Below, in pieces: positions 26,514-39,202 of a stretch of 50,512 nt of DNA (position 1 is its first letter; every line of letters begins with the position of its first letter). The stretch is from Gammaproteobacteria bacterium (GTDB lineage Bacteria > Pseudomonadota > Gammaproteobacteria > SZUA-152): positions 1 through 50,512 of the forward strand of contig DRKQ01000111.1 in assembly GCA_011051685.1 (NCBI GenBank). The letters run 5' to 3'. Made by a program: the position numbers and the translations under genes. Below the pieces are notes generated by a model that was not told where the DNA came from, did no database searches, and saw nothing but the letters and a program-made list of their open reading frames with translations.

Positions 26514-28409
26514 ATGTTTTTTCAGGATCGATTCGATGTGATCGTGGTCGGCGGCGGCCACGCCGGTACCGAGGCCGCGCTGGCCGCGGCGCGTTCCGGC
26601 GCGCGCACGGTGTTGCTGACCCACAACCTCGACACCCTGGGGCAGATGTCCTGCAACCCGGCCATCGGCGGCATCGGCAAGGGGCATCTGGTGAAAGAGG
26701 TGGATGCCTTAGGCGGACTGATGGCCCGGGCCGCGGACCGCGCCGGCATCCAGTTTCGCCGCCTCAATGCGCGCAAGGGTCCGGCGGTGCGTGCCACCCG
26801 CGCCCAGGCGGACCGCGCCCTGTACAAACAGGCGGTGCGCGGGGTGCTGGAGAACACACCCAATCTGACCCTGTTCCAGCAGGCGGTGGACGACCTGCTG
26901 GTGGAGGATGGCCGCGTCATCGGCGTGCGCACCCAGATGGGCCTGAAATTTCAGGCGCCGACGGTGGTGCTCACCGTGGGCACGTTTCTCGGCGGACGTA
27001 TCCACATCGGCCTGGAGAGCCACCAGGGTGGTCGCGCAGGTGATCCGCCGGCCAACGCCCTGGCGCAGCGCCTGCGGGAGCTGCCGTTCCGGGTCGACCG
27101 GCTGAAGACCGGCACCCCGCCGCGCATCGACGGCAACAGCATCGACTACTCGGTGCTGCAGGAGCAGCCTGGCGACGAGCCGCGGCCGGTGTTCTCCTTC
27201 ATGGGTTCGGACGCCGATCATCCGCGTCAGGTGCCCTGCCACATCACCCACACCAACGCCCGGACCCACGACATCATCCGCGCCGGGCTGGACCGCTCAC
27301 CCATGTACAGCGGCGAGATCGAGGGCGTCGGCCCACGCTACTGCCCGTCCATCGAGGACAAGATCGTGCGCTTCGCCGACAAGGATGCACACCAGATCTT
27401 TGTCGAACCCGAGGGGCTGACCTCCTGCGAGGTCTACCCCAACGGCATCTCCACCAGCCTGCCCTTCGATGTGCAGCACGCCCTGGTACGCTCCATGAAG
27501 GGCTTCGAAAACGCCCACATCACCCGTCCGGGCTATGCCATCGAATACGATTTCTTCGACCCGCGGGATCTGAAACCCTCGCTGGAGACCAAACATCTGC
27601 CGGGGCTGTTTTTTGCTGGGCAGATCAACGGCACCACCGGTTACGAAGAGGCGGCGGCGCAGGGGCTGTTGGCGGGGATCAACGCCGCGCGGCAGTCGCG
27701 TGACGAAGCGTCGTGGTGTCCGCGTCGTGACGAGGCCTACCTCGGCGTGCTGGTGGACGACCTGATCACCAGCGGTACCCGGGAGCCCTATCGCATGTTC
27801 ACCTCCCGTGCCGAATATCGCCTGCTGCTGCGCGAGGACAATGCCGACCTGCGTCTCACCCCCATCGGCCGCGAACTGGGCCTGGTGGACGACGCCCGCT
27901 GGGCAGCCTTCGAGGAAAAACGCGAGGCCATCGAGCGCGAGGCCCAGCGCCTGCGCGAGACCCGGCTGCGGCCGAACCTGGTGGACGCCGGGGCCGCCGA
28001 GGAGGTACTGGGTGGGCCGCTGGCCAAGGAGGCGCGCATGGACGAACTGCTGCGCCGCCCCGGCGTGGATTACGCCGGACTGATGTCACTGCACGGCGCC
28101 GGCCAGGCGGTGGGCGACCCCGTGGTGGCCGAGCAGGTGGAGATCCAGGCCAAGTATTCCGGCTACATCGAGCGCCAAAAAGAGGAGATCGCCCGCCAGC
28201 AGAGCAAGGAAGGGATGCCCTTACCCGACGACTTGGATTATAGTCAGGTGAGCGGGTTGTCCAACGAGGTGAGCCAGAAGCTGGCCGCCCAGCGACCCGC
28301 CACGCTGGGGCAGGCCTCGCGCATTTCCGGGGTGACGCCGGCTGCGGTTTCGCTGCTGCTGGTGCATCTGAAGAAACGTGACATGGCCCGGCGCGCCCGG
28401 CAGGCATAG
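26514..28409 (+). CDS. mnmG: tRNA uridine-5-carboxymethylaminomethyl enzyme MnmG (GidA)
   Basis: With MnmE it installs the cmnm5/mnm5 group on wobble U34. The 631-residue flavoprotein has [10 protein letters not shown] (FAD), [35 protein letters not shown] and [16 protein letters not shown], plus the C-terminal helical domain that contacts MnmE and tRNA ([11 protein letters not shown]). ATG 26514 gives the usual short N-terminus before the FAD motif. Normally directly followed by rsmG; a DUF302 gene is inserted here. Confidence 0.97.
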   Translation: MFFQDRFDVIVVGGGHAGTEAALAAARSGARTVLLTHNLDTLGQMSCNPAIGGIGKGHLVKEVDALGGLMARAADRAGIQFRRLNARKGPAVRATRAQADRALYKQAVRGVLENTPNLTLFQQAVDDLLVEDGRVIGVRTQMGLKFQAPTVVLTVGTFLGGRIHIGLESHQGGRAGDPPANALAQRLRELPFRVDRLKTGTPPRIDGNSIDYSVLQEQPGDEPRPVFSFMGSDADHPRQVPCHITHTNARTHDIIRAGLDRSPMYSGEIEGVGPRYCPSIEDKIVRFADKDAHQIFVEPEGLTSCEVYPNGISTSLPFDVQHALVRSMKGFENAHITRPGYAIEYDFFDPRDLKPSLETKHLPGLFFAGQINGTTGYEEAAAQGLLAGINAARQSRDEASWCPRRDEAYLGVLVDDLITSGTREPYRMFTSRAEYRLLLREDNADLRLTPIGRELGLVDDARWAAFEEKREAIEREAQRLRETRLRPNLVDAGAAEEVLGGPLAKEARMDELLRRPGVDYAGLMSLHGAGQAVGDPVVAEQVEIQAKYSGYIERQKEEIARQQSKEGMPLPDDLDYSQVSGLSNEVSQKLAAQRPATLGQASRISGVTPAAVSLLLVHLKKRDMARRARQA

Positions 28410-28491
28410 CGTGTTGCCGCAAACAATAATAAGAAACAGATGCCGTATCCAAAGCAGAAAAACAAAGGCGAATTCGCCAGGGGGAGATATT

Positions 28492-28998
28492 ATGAAAAAG
28501 TTCTTCGCAGTATTGGCCATCACCGGCGCGGCGGTATTGGGTGGGGGTATGGCGCAGGCCGGTGGCGATCATCACGGGCATGACGACGATCACCACGGCA
28601 AATCCACTCATGGCATGATTAGTAAAAAGAGTGCACACAGCGTGAAAGACACCCTGGATCGCCTGGAGGCCGTGTTGAAAAAGAAGGGGCTGACCATTTT
28701 TGCCCGGGTGAACCACGGCGCCGGAGCGAAAAAATCAGGCATTGAATTGCGCCCAACCGAGCTGTTGTTGTTTGGCAATCCCAAGCTGGGTTCGCACTTG
28801 TTGACCAGCAAGCAGACTGCGGGCATCGATCTGCCCATGAAGGCCCTGGCCTGGGAAGATGAAAAGGGCCAGGTGTGGCTGACGTACAATGATCCTGCCT
28901 ATGTTGCAGAACGGCATGGCATCACCGATCGTGAGAAGATTGTGACGAAAATGACCGGGGCGTTACAAAAACTGACAGACGTCGCCGCCCAGCCCTAA
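28492..28998 (+). CDS. Periplasmic DUF302 protein with His-rich N-terminus
   Basis: A 168-residue protein with a signal peptide (cleavage after AQA, about residue 23), then GGDHHGHDDDHHGKSTHG, a likely metal-binding segment, then a DUF302 domain (about 50-165) with TIFARVNHGAGA, ELLLFGNPK and a WLTYNDP strand. AGGGGGAG is about 6 bases before the ATG. It sits between mnmG and rsmG, five bases before the latter, so probably shares their transcript. DUF302 function is unknown; the His/Asp tract suggests metal handling, which is inference. Confidence 0.85.
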   Translation: MKKFFAVLAITGAAVLGGGMAQAGGDHHGHDDDHHGKSTHGMISKKSAHSVKDTLDRLEAVLKKKGLTIFARVNHGAGAKKSGIELRPTELLLFGNPKLGSHLLTSKQTAGIDLPMKALAWEDEKGQVWLTYNDPAYVAERHGITDREKIVTKMTGALQKLTDVAAQP

Positions 28999-29003
28999 AC
29001 GCC

Positions 29004-29678
29004 ATGACGGACACATCGTTGGGCGCGGTGTTGTCCGCCGGGCTGCAGGCATTAAATCTGTCCTGCCCCCTTGAAGTTCAGGCCCGGCTTCTGGATTATG
29101 TACGGCTCCTGCACAAATGGAACCGCGTTTATAATCTGACCGCGGTGCGTGATCCCGCGCAGATGGTAACACGGCATGTGCTGGACAGCCTCGCGGTGAC
29201 GCCCTTCCTGGACGACGCGTTGACGGACACAGCGGTCCATGGACGGATCCTCGATGTGGGCGCCGGTGCCGGTCTGCCCGGCATCCCCCTGGCCTTGCTG
29301 AGTGCGGGGCCGCATCCCGAACGTGAGTTCGTGCTACTGGACAGCAATAGTAAAAAGACCCGCTTCATGCAGCAGGCGGTAATGGAGCTGGGGCTGCCGG
29401 GGGTGCGTGTGGCGCACGCGCGCACCGAGGATTTCGATGCCGGGCAGGGCTTCGATGTGGTGATCTCGCGGGCCTTCGCCGCGGTGGCCGACATGCTCGC
29501 CGGCGCCGGCCAGCACTGCCGGCCCGGCGGTATGATCATGGCCATGAAGGGCGCCGATCCCGCCGCGGAGTTGAGTAACCTGCCGGCGGGATTCGAGCTC
29601 GAGGGGGTGTATCCCCTGCAGGTGCCGGGGCTGGACGAGGCGCGCCACCTGGTGTGTTTGCGGCGAGAGATGAATTGA
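29004..29678 (+). CDS. rsmG: 16S rRNA m7G527 methyltransferase RsmG (GidB)
   Basis: Methylates N7 of G527 in 16S rRNA. The 224-residue Rossmann methyltransferase shows KWNRVYNLTAVRDP, HVLDSLAV, the SAM-binding ILDVGAGAGLPGIPLAL, SNSKKTRFMQQ and VVISRAFAAVADML. The stop is followed by an extragenic palindromic element before parA. Confidence 0.96.
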   Translation: MTDTSLGAVLSAGLQALNLSCPLEVQARLLDYVRLLHKWNRVYNLTAVRDPAQMVTRHVLDSLAVTPFLDDALTDTAVHGRILDVGAGAGLPGIPLALLSAGPHPEREFVLLDSNSKKTRFMQQAVMELGLPGVRVAHARTEDFDAGQGFDVVISRAFAAVADMLAGAGQHCRPGGMIMAMKGADPAAELSNLPAGFELEGVYPLQVPGLDEARHLVCLRREMN

Positions 29679-29685
29679 TTATTTC

Positions 29686-29764
29686 CGTCATTCCGGCGCA
29701 GGCCGGAATCTAGGGGATACAACGATAAGCGTGAATCTGGATCCCGGCCTGCGCCGGGATGACG
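29686..29764. repeat. 79-bp paired palindromic element between rsmG and parA
   Basis: Outer ends CGTCATTCCGGCGCAGGCC and GGCCTGCGCCGGGATGACG are inverted copies matching at 18 of 19 positions, and each also folds on itself. The same ends bound the repeat interrupted by the IS element at 13270-14789. No gene inside. Confidence 0.8.
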
Positions 29765-29795
29765 AAATGGAAAAATGGAAAGGCAGAACAGGGCT

Positions 29796-30584
29796 ATGGG
29801 CAAGATAATCGCGGTAACCAACCAGAAAGGCGGGGTGGGCAAGACCACCACCAGCGTCAACCTGGCGGCCTCCCTGGTGGCCACCCAGCGCAAGGTGTTG
29901 CTGGTGGATCTCGATCCCCAGGGCAATGCCACCATGGGCAGCGGCATCGACAAGCACGCGGTGGAGCTGTCCAGCTATCACGTGCTGATGCGGCAGGCCA
30001 CGGTGGAAGAGGCGGTGGTCAAGGCCGGTGAGGCCGGTTACGACATGCTGCCCTCCAATGCCGACCTCACCGCCGCCGAGGTGGAGCTGCTGCAACAGCC
30101 ACAGCGCGAGCGCCGCCTGCGCGATGCGCTCATCGACGTCATCGGCCGCTACGACTACATCCTCATCGACTGCCCGCCCTCGCTGAACATGCTCACGCTC
30201 AACGCCCTGGTGGCGGCGCAGTCGGTGATGATTCCCATGCAGTGCGAATACTATGCCCTGGAGGGACTCACCGCCCTGGTGAACACCATCGAGGAGGTGA
30301 AGGGTTCGCTCAATCCCTTCCTGCAGATCGACGGCCTGTTGCGCACCATGTACGATCCGCGCAACCGCCTGTCCGGCGATGTCACCGAGCAGCTCAACAA
30401 GCACTTTGGCGACAAACTGTTCCGCACCGTGATTCCGCGCAACATCCGCCTCGCCGAGGCGCCCAGCCACGGCCTGCCGGCCCTGGTGTACGACAAGAGT
30501 TCACGCGGCGCCCAGGCCTACCTGGCCCTGGCCGGCGAGATGCTGCGCCGCGACAAGGCCCTGGACAGCCGGGCCAGCGCCTAA
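29796..30584 (+). CDS. parA: Chromosome partition ATPase ParA (Soj)
   Basis: A 262-residue deviant-Walker ATPase segregating the origin with ParB. The P-loop QKGGVGKTTTSVNLA starts at about residue 10, DLDPQGNATMGSG follows, and DYILIDCPPSLNMLT is the Walker B region. ATG 29796 gives the standard MGKIIAVTNQKGG start. Gene order mnmG-rsmG-parA-parB-atp is typical of origin-proximal DNA. Confidence 0.96.
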   Translation: MGKIIAVTNQKGGVGKTTTSVNLAASLVATQRKVLLVDLDPQGNATMGSGIDKHAVELSSYHVLMRQATVEEAVVKAGEAGYDMLPSNADLTAAEVELLQQPQRERRLRDALIDVIGRYDYILIDCPPSLNMLTLNALVAAQSVMIPMQCEYYALEGLTALVNTIEEVKGSLNPFLQIDGLLRTMYDPRNRLSGDVTEQLNKHFGDKLFRTVIPRNIRLAEAPSHGLPALVYDKSSRGAQAYLALAGEMLRRDKALDSRASA

Positions 30585-30624
30585 GGCATAAACACAGAAG
30601 CAACAAAGATTCGGGGTTGTAGAG

Positions 30625-31497
30625 ATGGCAGTGAAAAAACGAGGTTTGGGGCGCGGTCTGGAGGCCTTGCTGGGCAATTCTGCCACAGCGGTGGCCACGG
30701 GCGATGCCGAAACGCCGGGCGCCGACCTGCGCGAGGTGCCGGTGGACCTGCTGCAGCCGGGCAAGTATCAGCCGCGCACCGACATGCACCCCGAGAGCCT
30801 CGAGGAACTGGCCAGCTCCATCAAGGCCCAGGGGGTGGTGCAGCCCATCGTCATTCGTCCCATCGATGGCGGGCGCTACGAGATCATCGCCGGCGAGCGT
30901 CGCTGGCGTGCCGCGCAACTGGCCGGGCTGCACGAGATTCCCGCCGTGGTGCGCGATGTGCCCGACGAGGCGGCCATCGCCATGGCGCTCATCGAGAACA
31001 TCCAGCGCGAAGACCTCAATCCCATCGAGGAGGCCATTGCCCTGCAACGGCTCATCGATGAATTCGAGATGACACACCAGCAGGCCGCCCAGGCCGTGGG
31101 CCGTTCCCGCGCCGCGGTGAGCAACCTGCTGCGCCTGCTCACCCTCAACGACGACGTGCGCCGCATGCTGGAACACGGTGATCTGGAAATGGGCCACGCC
31201 CGTGCCCTGCTGGCCCTGGAGGGCGCGGCGCAGAGCGAGGCGGCGCGCGACGTGGCCGCCAGGGGATATTCGGTGCGCGAGACCGAGCAATTGGTGCGAC
31301 GCCTGGGCAGCGCCCCCGCCAAGGCGAAAAAGACCGGCAAATCCCTGGATCCCGACATCAAGCGCCTGCAGGACGAGCTCACCGAGAAGCTGGCGGCCAA
31401 GGTCCTGTTCCAGCACGCCGCCAAGGGCAACGGCAAGCTGGTGATCCATTACACCAGCCTCGACGAGCTGGACGGCATACTGGCCCGCATTCAGTGA
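30625..31497 (+). CDS. parB: Chromosome partition protein ParB (Spo0J)
   Basis: A CTP-dependent DNA clamp of 290 residues. The N-terminal basic start RGLGRGLEALLG, the GERRWRAAQLAG motif (CTP binding) and ENIQREDLNPIEEA are all present, followed by the HTH with QQAAQAVGRSRAAVSNLLRLL and a C-terminal dimerisation domain. I saw no clear parS site in the window, but did not search it exhaustively. Confidence 0.96.
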   Translation: MAVKKRGLGRGLEALLGNSATAVATGDAETPGADLREVPVDLLQPGKYQPRTDMHPESLEELASSIKAQGVVQPIVIRPIDGGRYEIIAGERRWRAAQLAGLHEIPAVVRDVPDEAAIAMALIENIQREDLNPIEEAIALQRLIDEFEMTHQQAAQAVGRSRAAVSNLLRLLTLNDDVRRMLEHGDLEMGHARALLALEGAAQSEAARDVAARGYSVRETEQLVRRLGSAPAKAKKTGKSLDPDIKRLQDELTEKLAAKVLFQHAAKGNGKLVIHYTSLDELDGILARIQ

Positions 31498-31573
31498 TCG
31501 CTGCTACCGAGGGGCGATAACGGCGCTCTCTTCAGATAATTCAATAAACCCATAAATATCTCCTTGTTGGAGC

Positions 31574-31602
31574 TTGCCGCGGCCCAGGTGGGTGGGTATA
31601 CT
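31574..31602 (+). promoter_or_regulatory. Sigma-70-type promoter of the atp operon
   Basis: TTGCCG (31574-31579) and TATACT (31597-31602) with a 17-base spacer. The predicted start near 31609 leaves about 50 bases of leader before the atpZ-like gene. Confidence 0.65.
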
Positions 31603-31660
31603 GCCGGGCCAATTTTGGGGTGCTCGACAACGAGTGTGCTTCGATTGCGCGGGATCATCG

Positions 31661-31873
31661 ATGACCAAGAGCAAACCAAAAGGCCCCGGGCTGCTACTGA
31701 TCAGCGTCGGCACCGTGTTGTCGTCGATGGTGGTAGCCGGATTTTTGCTGGGCTATTGGGTGGATGCGTGGTTGGGGACCGCGCCCATCGTCATGCTGCT
31801 GTTTGGTGGCATGGGAGTCGTGGGAGGATTCCTCAAAGTTTACCGATTGTTGAACGATCCGAACATGCAGTGA
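31661..31873 (+). CDS. AtpZ-like membrane protein of the ATP synthase operon
   Basis: A 70-residue protein with two hydrophobic helices (about 10-30 and 38-58), of the F0F1-ATPase-associated family also called ATPase gene 1 or AtpZ. GFLLGYWVDAWLGT and GVVGGFLKVYRLL are the landmarks. ATG 31661 lies after the predicted promoter. Relatives pair with AtpI and are linked to c-ring assembly and Mg2+/Ca2+ transport. Confidence 0.8.
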   Translation: MTKSKPKGPGLLLISVGTVLSSMVVAGFLLGYWVDAWLGTAPIVMLLFGGMGVVGGFLKVYRLLNDPNMQ

Positions 31874-31882
31874 GTTCAGTCA

Positions 31883-33515
<1,633 letters not shown>

Positions 33516-33605
33516 TCTTTCTTTGCAAGGATTAACGTCAGGCTACTAACTTGGTGATGTTCCGTCCCTAAACTTGGGCGGAGATAAACCGGGAGGAATC
33601 AAACA

Positions 33606-34076
33606 GTGAATATTACCGTAACCCTTTTTGCGCAGATGATCGCGTTCGGCTTGTTGATCTGGTTCGTCAACAAAGTCATGTGGGGCCCTCTGTCCGGGAT
33701 CATGGAGGCGCGCCAGAAGCGTATCGCCGATGGTTTGGCCGCCGCCGAGAAGGGCAAGCACGAAGAAGAGCTGGCCAAGAAGAAGGCGTTGGAGTTGATC
33801 AAAGAGGCCAAGGACCAGGCCGCAGAAGTGGTGGCCCAGGGTCAGAAGCGGGCCTCGGAGATCGTTGACGAGGCCAAGGAGACGGCGCGCGCGGAAGCCG
33901 AGCGCATCGTCACCGCCGCCAATGCCGAGATCGAACGCGAGGTCAATCAGGCCAAAGAGGCACTGCGCGCCCAGGTGGCGAGCATTGCCGTGGCCGGCGC
34001 CGAGAAGGTGCTCAAGCGCGAAATCGACGCCAAGGCGCACGCCGCCTTGTTGAACGAACTGGCAGCAGAGATCTAG
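33606..34076 (+). CDS. atpF: ATP synthase subunit b (AtpF)
   Basis: The peripheral-stalk subunit, 156 residues: one N-terminal helix (about 5-25), then a long charged amphipathic helix rich in Ala, Glu and Lys that dimerises. [19 protein letters not shown] marks the tether region. Four bases before atpH. Confidence 0.95.
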   Translation: MNITVTLFAQMIAFGLLIWFVNKVMWGPLSGIMEARQKRIADGLAAAEKGKHEEELAKKKALELIKEAKDQAAEVVAQGQKRASEIVDEAKETARAEAERIVTAANAEIEREVNQAKEALRAQVASIAVAGAEKVLKREIDAKAHAALLNELAAEI

Positions 34077-34080
34077 GGCC

Positions 34081-34617
34081 ATGGCTGAAAAATCCACCAT
34101 CGCCCGACCCTATGCCGAAGCCGTCTTTCAGCTTGCCCAGGAAAGTGGTCAGTTGCAGGCCTGGTCCGAGCTTCTGCAGACCCTCGCACTGATCACCTCG
34201 GACGCCGACATGCAGTCCTTGATCGGCAACACCAGCATCAACCGGGAGCAACTGGCCCAGCTGGTGATCGATGTGGCCGCTGATGTGATGACCGAGCAGG
34301 GGCAGAACCTGGTCAGACTGCTGGCCGAAAACCGCCGCCTCGATGTGGTGGCGGAAATCGCCGAGCAATACGATGCCCTCAAGGCCGAGGCGGAAAAGAC
34401 CGTCGAGGCGGAGATCATCGCCGCCCAGGAGGTTAGCGCGGAGCAGCAGGCGAAGATCGCCGAACGGCTCAAGGCGCGCCTGGGACGTGACGTCTCGCTG
34501 ACCTGCAAGGTGGATGAGTCCCTCATGGGGGGCGCTATCATCAAGGCGGGTGACATGGTGATTGATGGTTCAGTGAGTGGGCAATTAAACAAGCTTTCCG
34601 TAGCGCTGGCAGGCTGA
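34081..34617 (+). CDS. atpH: ATP synthase subunit delta (AtpH)
   Basis: The OSCP-like subunit (178 residues) linking the peripheral stalk to the F1 crown. IARPYAEAVFQLAQ at the N-terminus and the C-terminal GGAIIKAGDMVIDGSVSGQL are family signatures. Confidence 0.96.
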   Translation: MAEKSTIARPYAEAVFQLAQESGQLQAWSELLQTLALITSDADMQSLIGNTSINREQLAQLVIDVAADVMTEQGQNLVRLLAENRRLDVVAEIAEQYDALKAEAEKTVEAEIIAAQEVSAEQQAKIAERLKARLGRDVSLTCKVDESLMGGAIIKAGDMVIDGSVSGQLNKLSVALAG

Positions 34618-34666
34618 GGCCGCTGGTGACAAACACAGCGCAAGCCGCCATTAGAGGAAAAAGAAA

Positions 34667-36208
34667 ATGCAATTAAATCCGTCTGAGATCAGCGAGCTGA
34701 TCAAGAAACGAATCGAAAGTTTTGACGTCTCCACCGAGGCGCGCAACGAAGGCACCGTGGTGAGTCTCACCGACGGTATCGTGCGTGTGCACGGCCTGTC
34801 CGACGTGATGCTGGGTGAGATGATCGAATTCCCCGGCAACACCTTCGGCATGGCCCTGAACCTGGAGCAGGACTCCGTGGGCGCCGTGGTGCTGGGTGCC
34901 TACGAGCACATCACCGAGGGCGACAAGGTCAAGTGTACCGGGCGCATCCTCGAGGTGCCGGTGGGTCCGGGCCTGCTGGGTCGCGTGGTGGACTCCCTGG
35001 GCAATCCCATCGACGGCAAGGGCGCCATCGATGCCGCCAGTTTCGAGCCTATCGAAAAGGTGGCGCCGGGCGTTATCGAACGCAAGTCCGTGGACCAGCC
35101 GGTGCAGACCGGCCTCAAGGCCATCGACGCCATGGTACCTGTGGGCCGGGGACAGCGCGAGCTGATCATCGGTGACCGCCAGACCGGCAAGACCGCGGTG
35201 GCCATCGACGCCATCATCAACCAGAAGGGCACCGGCGTTAAGTGTATCTACGTCGCAATCGGCCAGAAGGCATCAAGCATTGCCGCTGTGGTGCGTAAGC
35301 TGGAAGAACACGGCGCTCTGGAGCACACTATTATTGTCGCCGCCTCCGCCGCCGATCCCTCGGCCATGCAGTACATCGCACCGTACTCCGGCTGCACCAT
35401 GGGTGAATACTTCCGTGACCGCGGTGAAGACGCGCTGATCATTTATGACGATCTCACCAAGCAGGCATGGGCCTATCGTCAGGTCTCCCTGCTGCTGCGT
35501 CGTCCGCCGGGTCGTGAGGCCTATCCGGGTGACGTGTTCTACCTGCACTCCCGCCTGCTGGAGCGGGCCGCGCGTATCAATGCCGATGAGGTGGAGCGTC
35601 TCACCAACGGTGAGGTGAAGGGTCAGACCGGTTCCTTGACCGCCCTGCCCATCATTGAAACCCAGGCAGGTGACGTGTCGGCCTTCGTGCCCACCAACGT
35701 GATCTCTATCACCGACGGTCAGATCTTCCTCGAGGCCGACCTGTTCAACGCTGGTATCCGTCCGGCCATCAACGCCGGCCTGTCCGTGTCCCGTGTGGGT
35801 GGCGCGGCGCAGACCAAGATCATCAAGAAGCTGGGCGGTGGTGTGCGTCTCGACCTCGCCCAGTATCGCGAGCTGGCGGCCTTTGCCCAGTTCGCCTCCG
35901 ACCTGGACGAGTCCACCCGCAAGCAGATCGAACGTGGCCAGCGCGTCACCGAACTGATGAAGCAGAAGCAGTATTCGCCGCTGTCCGTGGCGGAGATGGC
36001 CTGTTCTCTGTACGCCGCCAACGAAGGCTTTCTCGATGATGTCGAGGTGAACAAGGTGGTGGACTTCGAGGCCGCCCTGCATGCCTATCTGCGCAGCAAC
36101 GCCGCAGATCTGTTGGATAAGATCAACGCCAGCGGTGACTACAACGATGAGATCGCCGGCGAAATGAAGGCGGCCATCGAGAAGTTCAAGGCGTCGGCCA
36201 CATACTAA
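34667..36208 (+). CDS. atpA: ATP synthase subunit alpha (AtpA)
   Basis: The non-catalytic nucleotide-binding F1 subunit, 513 residues. N-terminal beta-barrel, Walker A GDRQTGKT (about 169-176), and the [17 protein letters not shown] signature are present. Length and order are standard. Confidence 0.98.
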   Translation: MQLNPSEISELIKKRIESFDVSTEARNEGTVVSLTDGIVRVHGLSDVMLGEMIEFPGNTFGMALNLEQDSVGAVVLGAYEHITEGDKVKCTGRILEVPVGPGLLGRVVDSLGNPIDGKGAIDAASFEPIEKVAPGVIERKSVDQPVQTGLKAIDAMVPVGRGQRELIIGDRQTGKTAVAIDAIINQKGTGVKCIYVAIGQKASSIAAVVRKLEEHGALEHTIIVAASAADPSAMQYIAPYSGCTMGEYFRDRGEDALIIYDDLTKQAWAYRQVSLLLRRPPGREAYPGDVFYLHSRLLERAARINADEVERLTNGEVKGQTGSLTALPIIETQAGDVSAFVPTNVISITDGQIFLEADLFNAGIRPAINAGLSVSRVGGAAQTKIIKKLGGGVRLDLAQYRELAAFAQFASDLDESTRKQIERGQRVTELMKQKQYSPLSVAEMACSLYAANEGFLDDVEVNKVVDFEAALHAYLRSNAADLLDKINASGDYNDEIAGEMKAAIEKFKASATY

Positions 36209-36245
36209 TCACCGCAGGCGCTGGGACTTACGTTAGGAGAAGGGT

Positions 36246-37106
36246 ATGGCTGTCGGTAAAGAGATACGCACCAAAGTCAAAAGCGTGCAAAACACGCAGA
36301 AGATCACCCGCGCCATGGAAATGGTGGCGGCGAGCAAGATGCGCAAGGCGCAGGACCGCATGGCGGCCTCCCGCCCCTATGCGCAGAAGATTCGCAACGT
36401 GATTCATCACCTGGCACAGTCACACCCGGAGTACAGGCATTCCTACATGCAGGAACGCGAAGTCAAACGGGTGGGGTTCATTGTGGTGTCCAGTGATCGG
36501 GGACTGTGTGGTGGTCTCAATGCCAACCTGTTTCGTGCGGCCCTGAAAACGCTGCAACAGTGGGACGCCAAGGGCGTGGAGATCGACATCTGCACCATCG
36601 GTTCCAAGGGCACCGGCTTTTTCAAACGCCTGGGCAGCAATATTGCCGCGGAGACCTCGCACCTGGGTGATGCGCCGCGCATTACCGACATGATCGGCAC
36701 TATCAAGGTCATGCTGGATGCCTACGACGAAGGCAGGATCGACCGCCTGTTCGTGGTGTACAACGAGTTCGTCTCCACCATGGCCCAGGATCCGCAGATC
36801 GAACAGTTGCTGCCCATCCAGGCTGCAGAGGAAGAGGAGTACGCCCATCACTGGGACTACCTCTACGAGCCGGAAGCCAAGGAGGTGATCACCGATCTGC
36901 TGACGCGCTATGTGGAATCCCTGGTCTACCAGGCCGTGGTGGAAAACGTGGCCTGCGAACAGTCGGCACGCATGGTGGCCATGAAGGCCGCCTCGGACAA
37001 TGCCGGTGATCTCATTGATCAATTGAACCTGGCCTACAACAAGGCCCGCCAGGCGGCGATCACGCAGGAAATCTCAGAAATTGTGAGTGGTGCGGCGGCC
37101 GTTTAA
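36246..37106 (+). CDS. atpG: ATP synthase subunit gamma (AtpG)
   Basis: The rotor shaft of F1, 286 residues: N-terminal coiled-coil start [20 protein letters not shown], a central Rossmann-like part with [13 protein letters not shown], and the C-terminal [12 protein letters not shown] helix. Followed by an unusually long repeat-containing gap before atpD. Confidence 0.97.
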   Translation: MAVGKEIRTKVKSVQNTQKITRAMEMVAASKMRKAQDRMAASRPYAQKIRNVIHHLAQSHPEYRHSYMQEREVKRVGFIVVSSDRGLCGGLNANLFRAALKTLQQWDAKGVEIDICTIGSKGTGFFKRLGSNIAAETSHLGDAPRITDMIGTIKVMLDAYDEGRIDRLFVVYNEFVSTMAQDPQIEQLLPIQAAEEEEYAHHWDYLYEPEAKEVITDLLTRYVESLVYQAVVENVACEQSARMVAMKAASDNAGDLIDQLNLAYNKARQAAITQEISEIVSGAAAV

Positions 37107-37112
37107 GAACTG

Positions 37113-37240
37113 CAGATACAAGAGCAAAGAGAAAAGATGAAAGTGAACAACGGCGCGATGCACGAAATCACCGATCGTGAAAATACGCGAGACTTGCATT
37201 TATCTTTTACTTGTATCTTTACCCTTTTATCTTTTATCTG
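37113..37240. repeat. A/T-rich inverted repeat in the atpG-atpD gap
   Basis: CAGATACAAGAGCAAAGAG (from 37113) on one side and TTTATCTTTTACTTGTATC...TTTTATCTTTTATCTG (to 37240) on the other are imperfect inverted copies. The word AAAGATAAAAGGG(T/A)AAAGAT, on the minus strand here, recurs on the plus strand just after the glmU stop region (40572-40602). Confidence 0.5.
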
Positions 37241-37258
37241 AATTACCAAGAGGACTGA

Positions 37259-38638
<1,380 letters not shown>

Positions 38639-38664
38639 CAAAGGGCGTTGTAAGGAGTTAGGAT

Positions 38665-39093
38665 ATGGCGATGACCATGCATGTAGATGTTGTGAGCGCG
38701 GAAGAGGAGATTTTCTCCGGCCCGGCCACCATGCTGTTTGCCCCGGGGGTGATGGGCGATCTGGGCATCCTGCCCCGCCACGCCCCGCTGCTCACGCGTA
38801 TCAAGCCCGGCGAGGTGCGCATCGTCACCGATCAGGGTGAGGATGAGCTGGTGCTGTACGTTTCGGGCGGCATGCTGGAGATCCAGCCCGAGGCGGTGAC
38901 CATCCTCGCCGACACGGCCCAGCGCGCCAGCGATATTGATGAGGCCGCGGCCCTGGCCGCCAAGGAGCGCGCCGAGAAGCTGCTCGCCGACCAGAAGGAT
39001 GATATCGATTACGCCGCGGCGGCAGCGGAACTGGCCGAAGCCATGGCGCAGTTGCAAGCCGTTCAGCGTCTGAAGAAGAAACTGGGGCAGTAG
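38665..39093 (+). CDS. atpC: ATP synthase subunit epsilon (AtpC)
   Basis: The regulatory rotor subunit, 142 residues: an N-terminal beta-sandwich with DVVSAEEEIFSG and GDLGILPRHAPLLT, and two C-terminal helices. Last gene of the operon, followed by a clear terminator. Confidence 0.96.
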   Translation: MAMTMHVDVVSAEEEIFSGPATMLFAPGVMGDLGILPRHAPLLTRIKPGEVRIVTDQGEDELVLYVSGGMLEIQPEAVTILADTAQRASDIDEAAALAAKERAEKLLADQKDDIDYAAAAAELAEAMAQLQAVQRLKKKLGQ

Positions 39094-39117
39094 TTTGCAG
39101 CCTATCGCAGCAGTGGG

Positions 39118-39143
39118 GGGGCGGTTTCCACCGCCCCTTTTTT
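39118..39143 (+). terminator. Rho-independent terminator of the atp operon
   Basis: GGGGCGGT (39118-39125) pairs perfectly with ACCGCCCC (39130-39137) around TTCC, followed by six T residues. Confidence 0.92.
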
Positions 39144-39144
39144 G

Positions 39145-39174
39145 TTGGTGGCTGTTTTGTTGATGTAGTATAGA
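39145..39174 (+). promoter_or_regulatory. Candidate promoter of glmU
   Basis: TTGGTG (39145-39150) and TATAGA (39169-39174) with an 18-base spacer, directly after the atp terminator and about 28 bases before the glmU ATG. Confidence 0.45.
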
Positions 39175-39202
39175 CAACGCATGTATTTTACAGGGACTTG
39201 CC

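Noticed and set aside
30585-31660. parS sites near parAB
   Set aside because: I looked for TGTTTCACGTGAAACA-like 16-mers around parA-parB and saw none; a motif search is needed to be certain.
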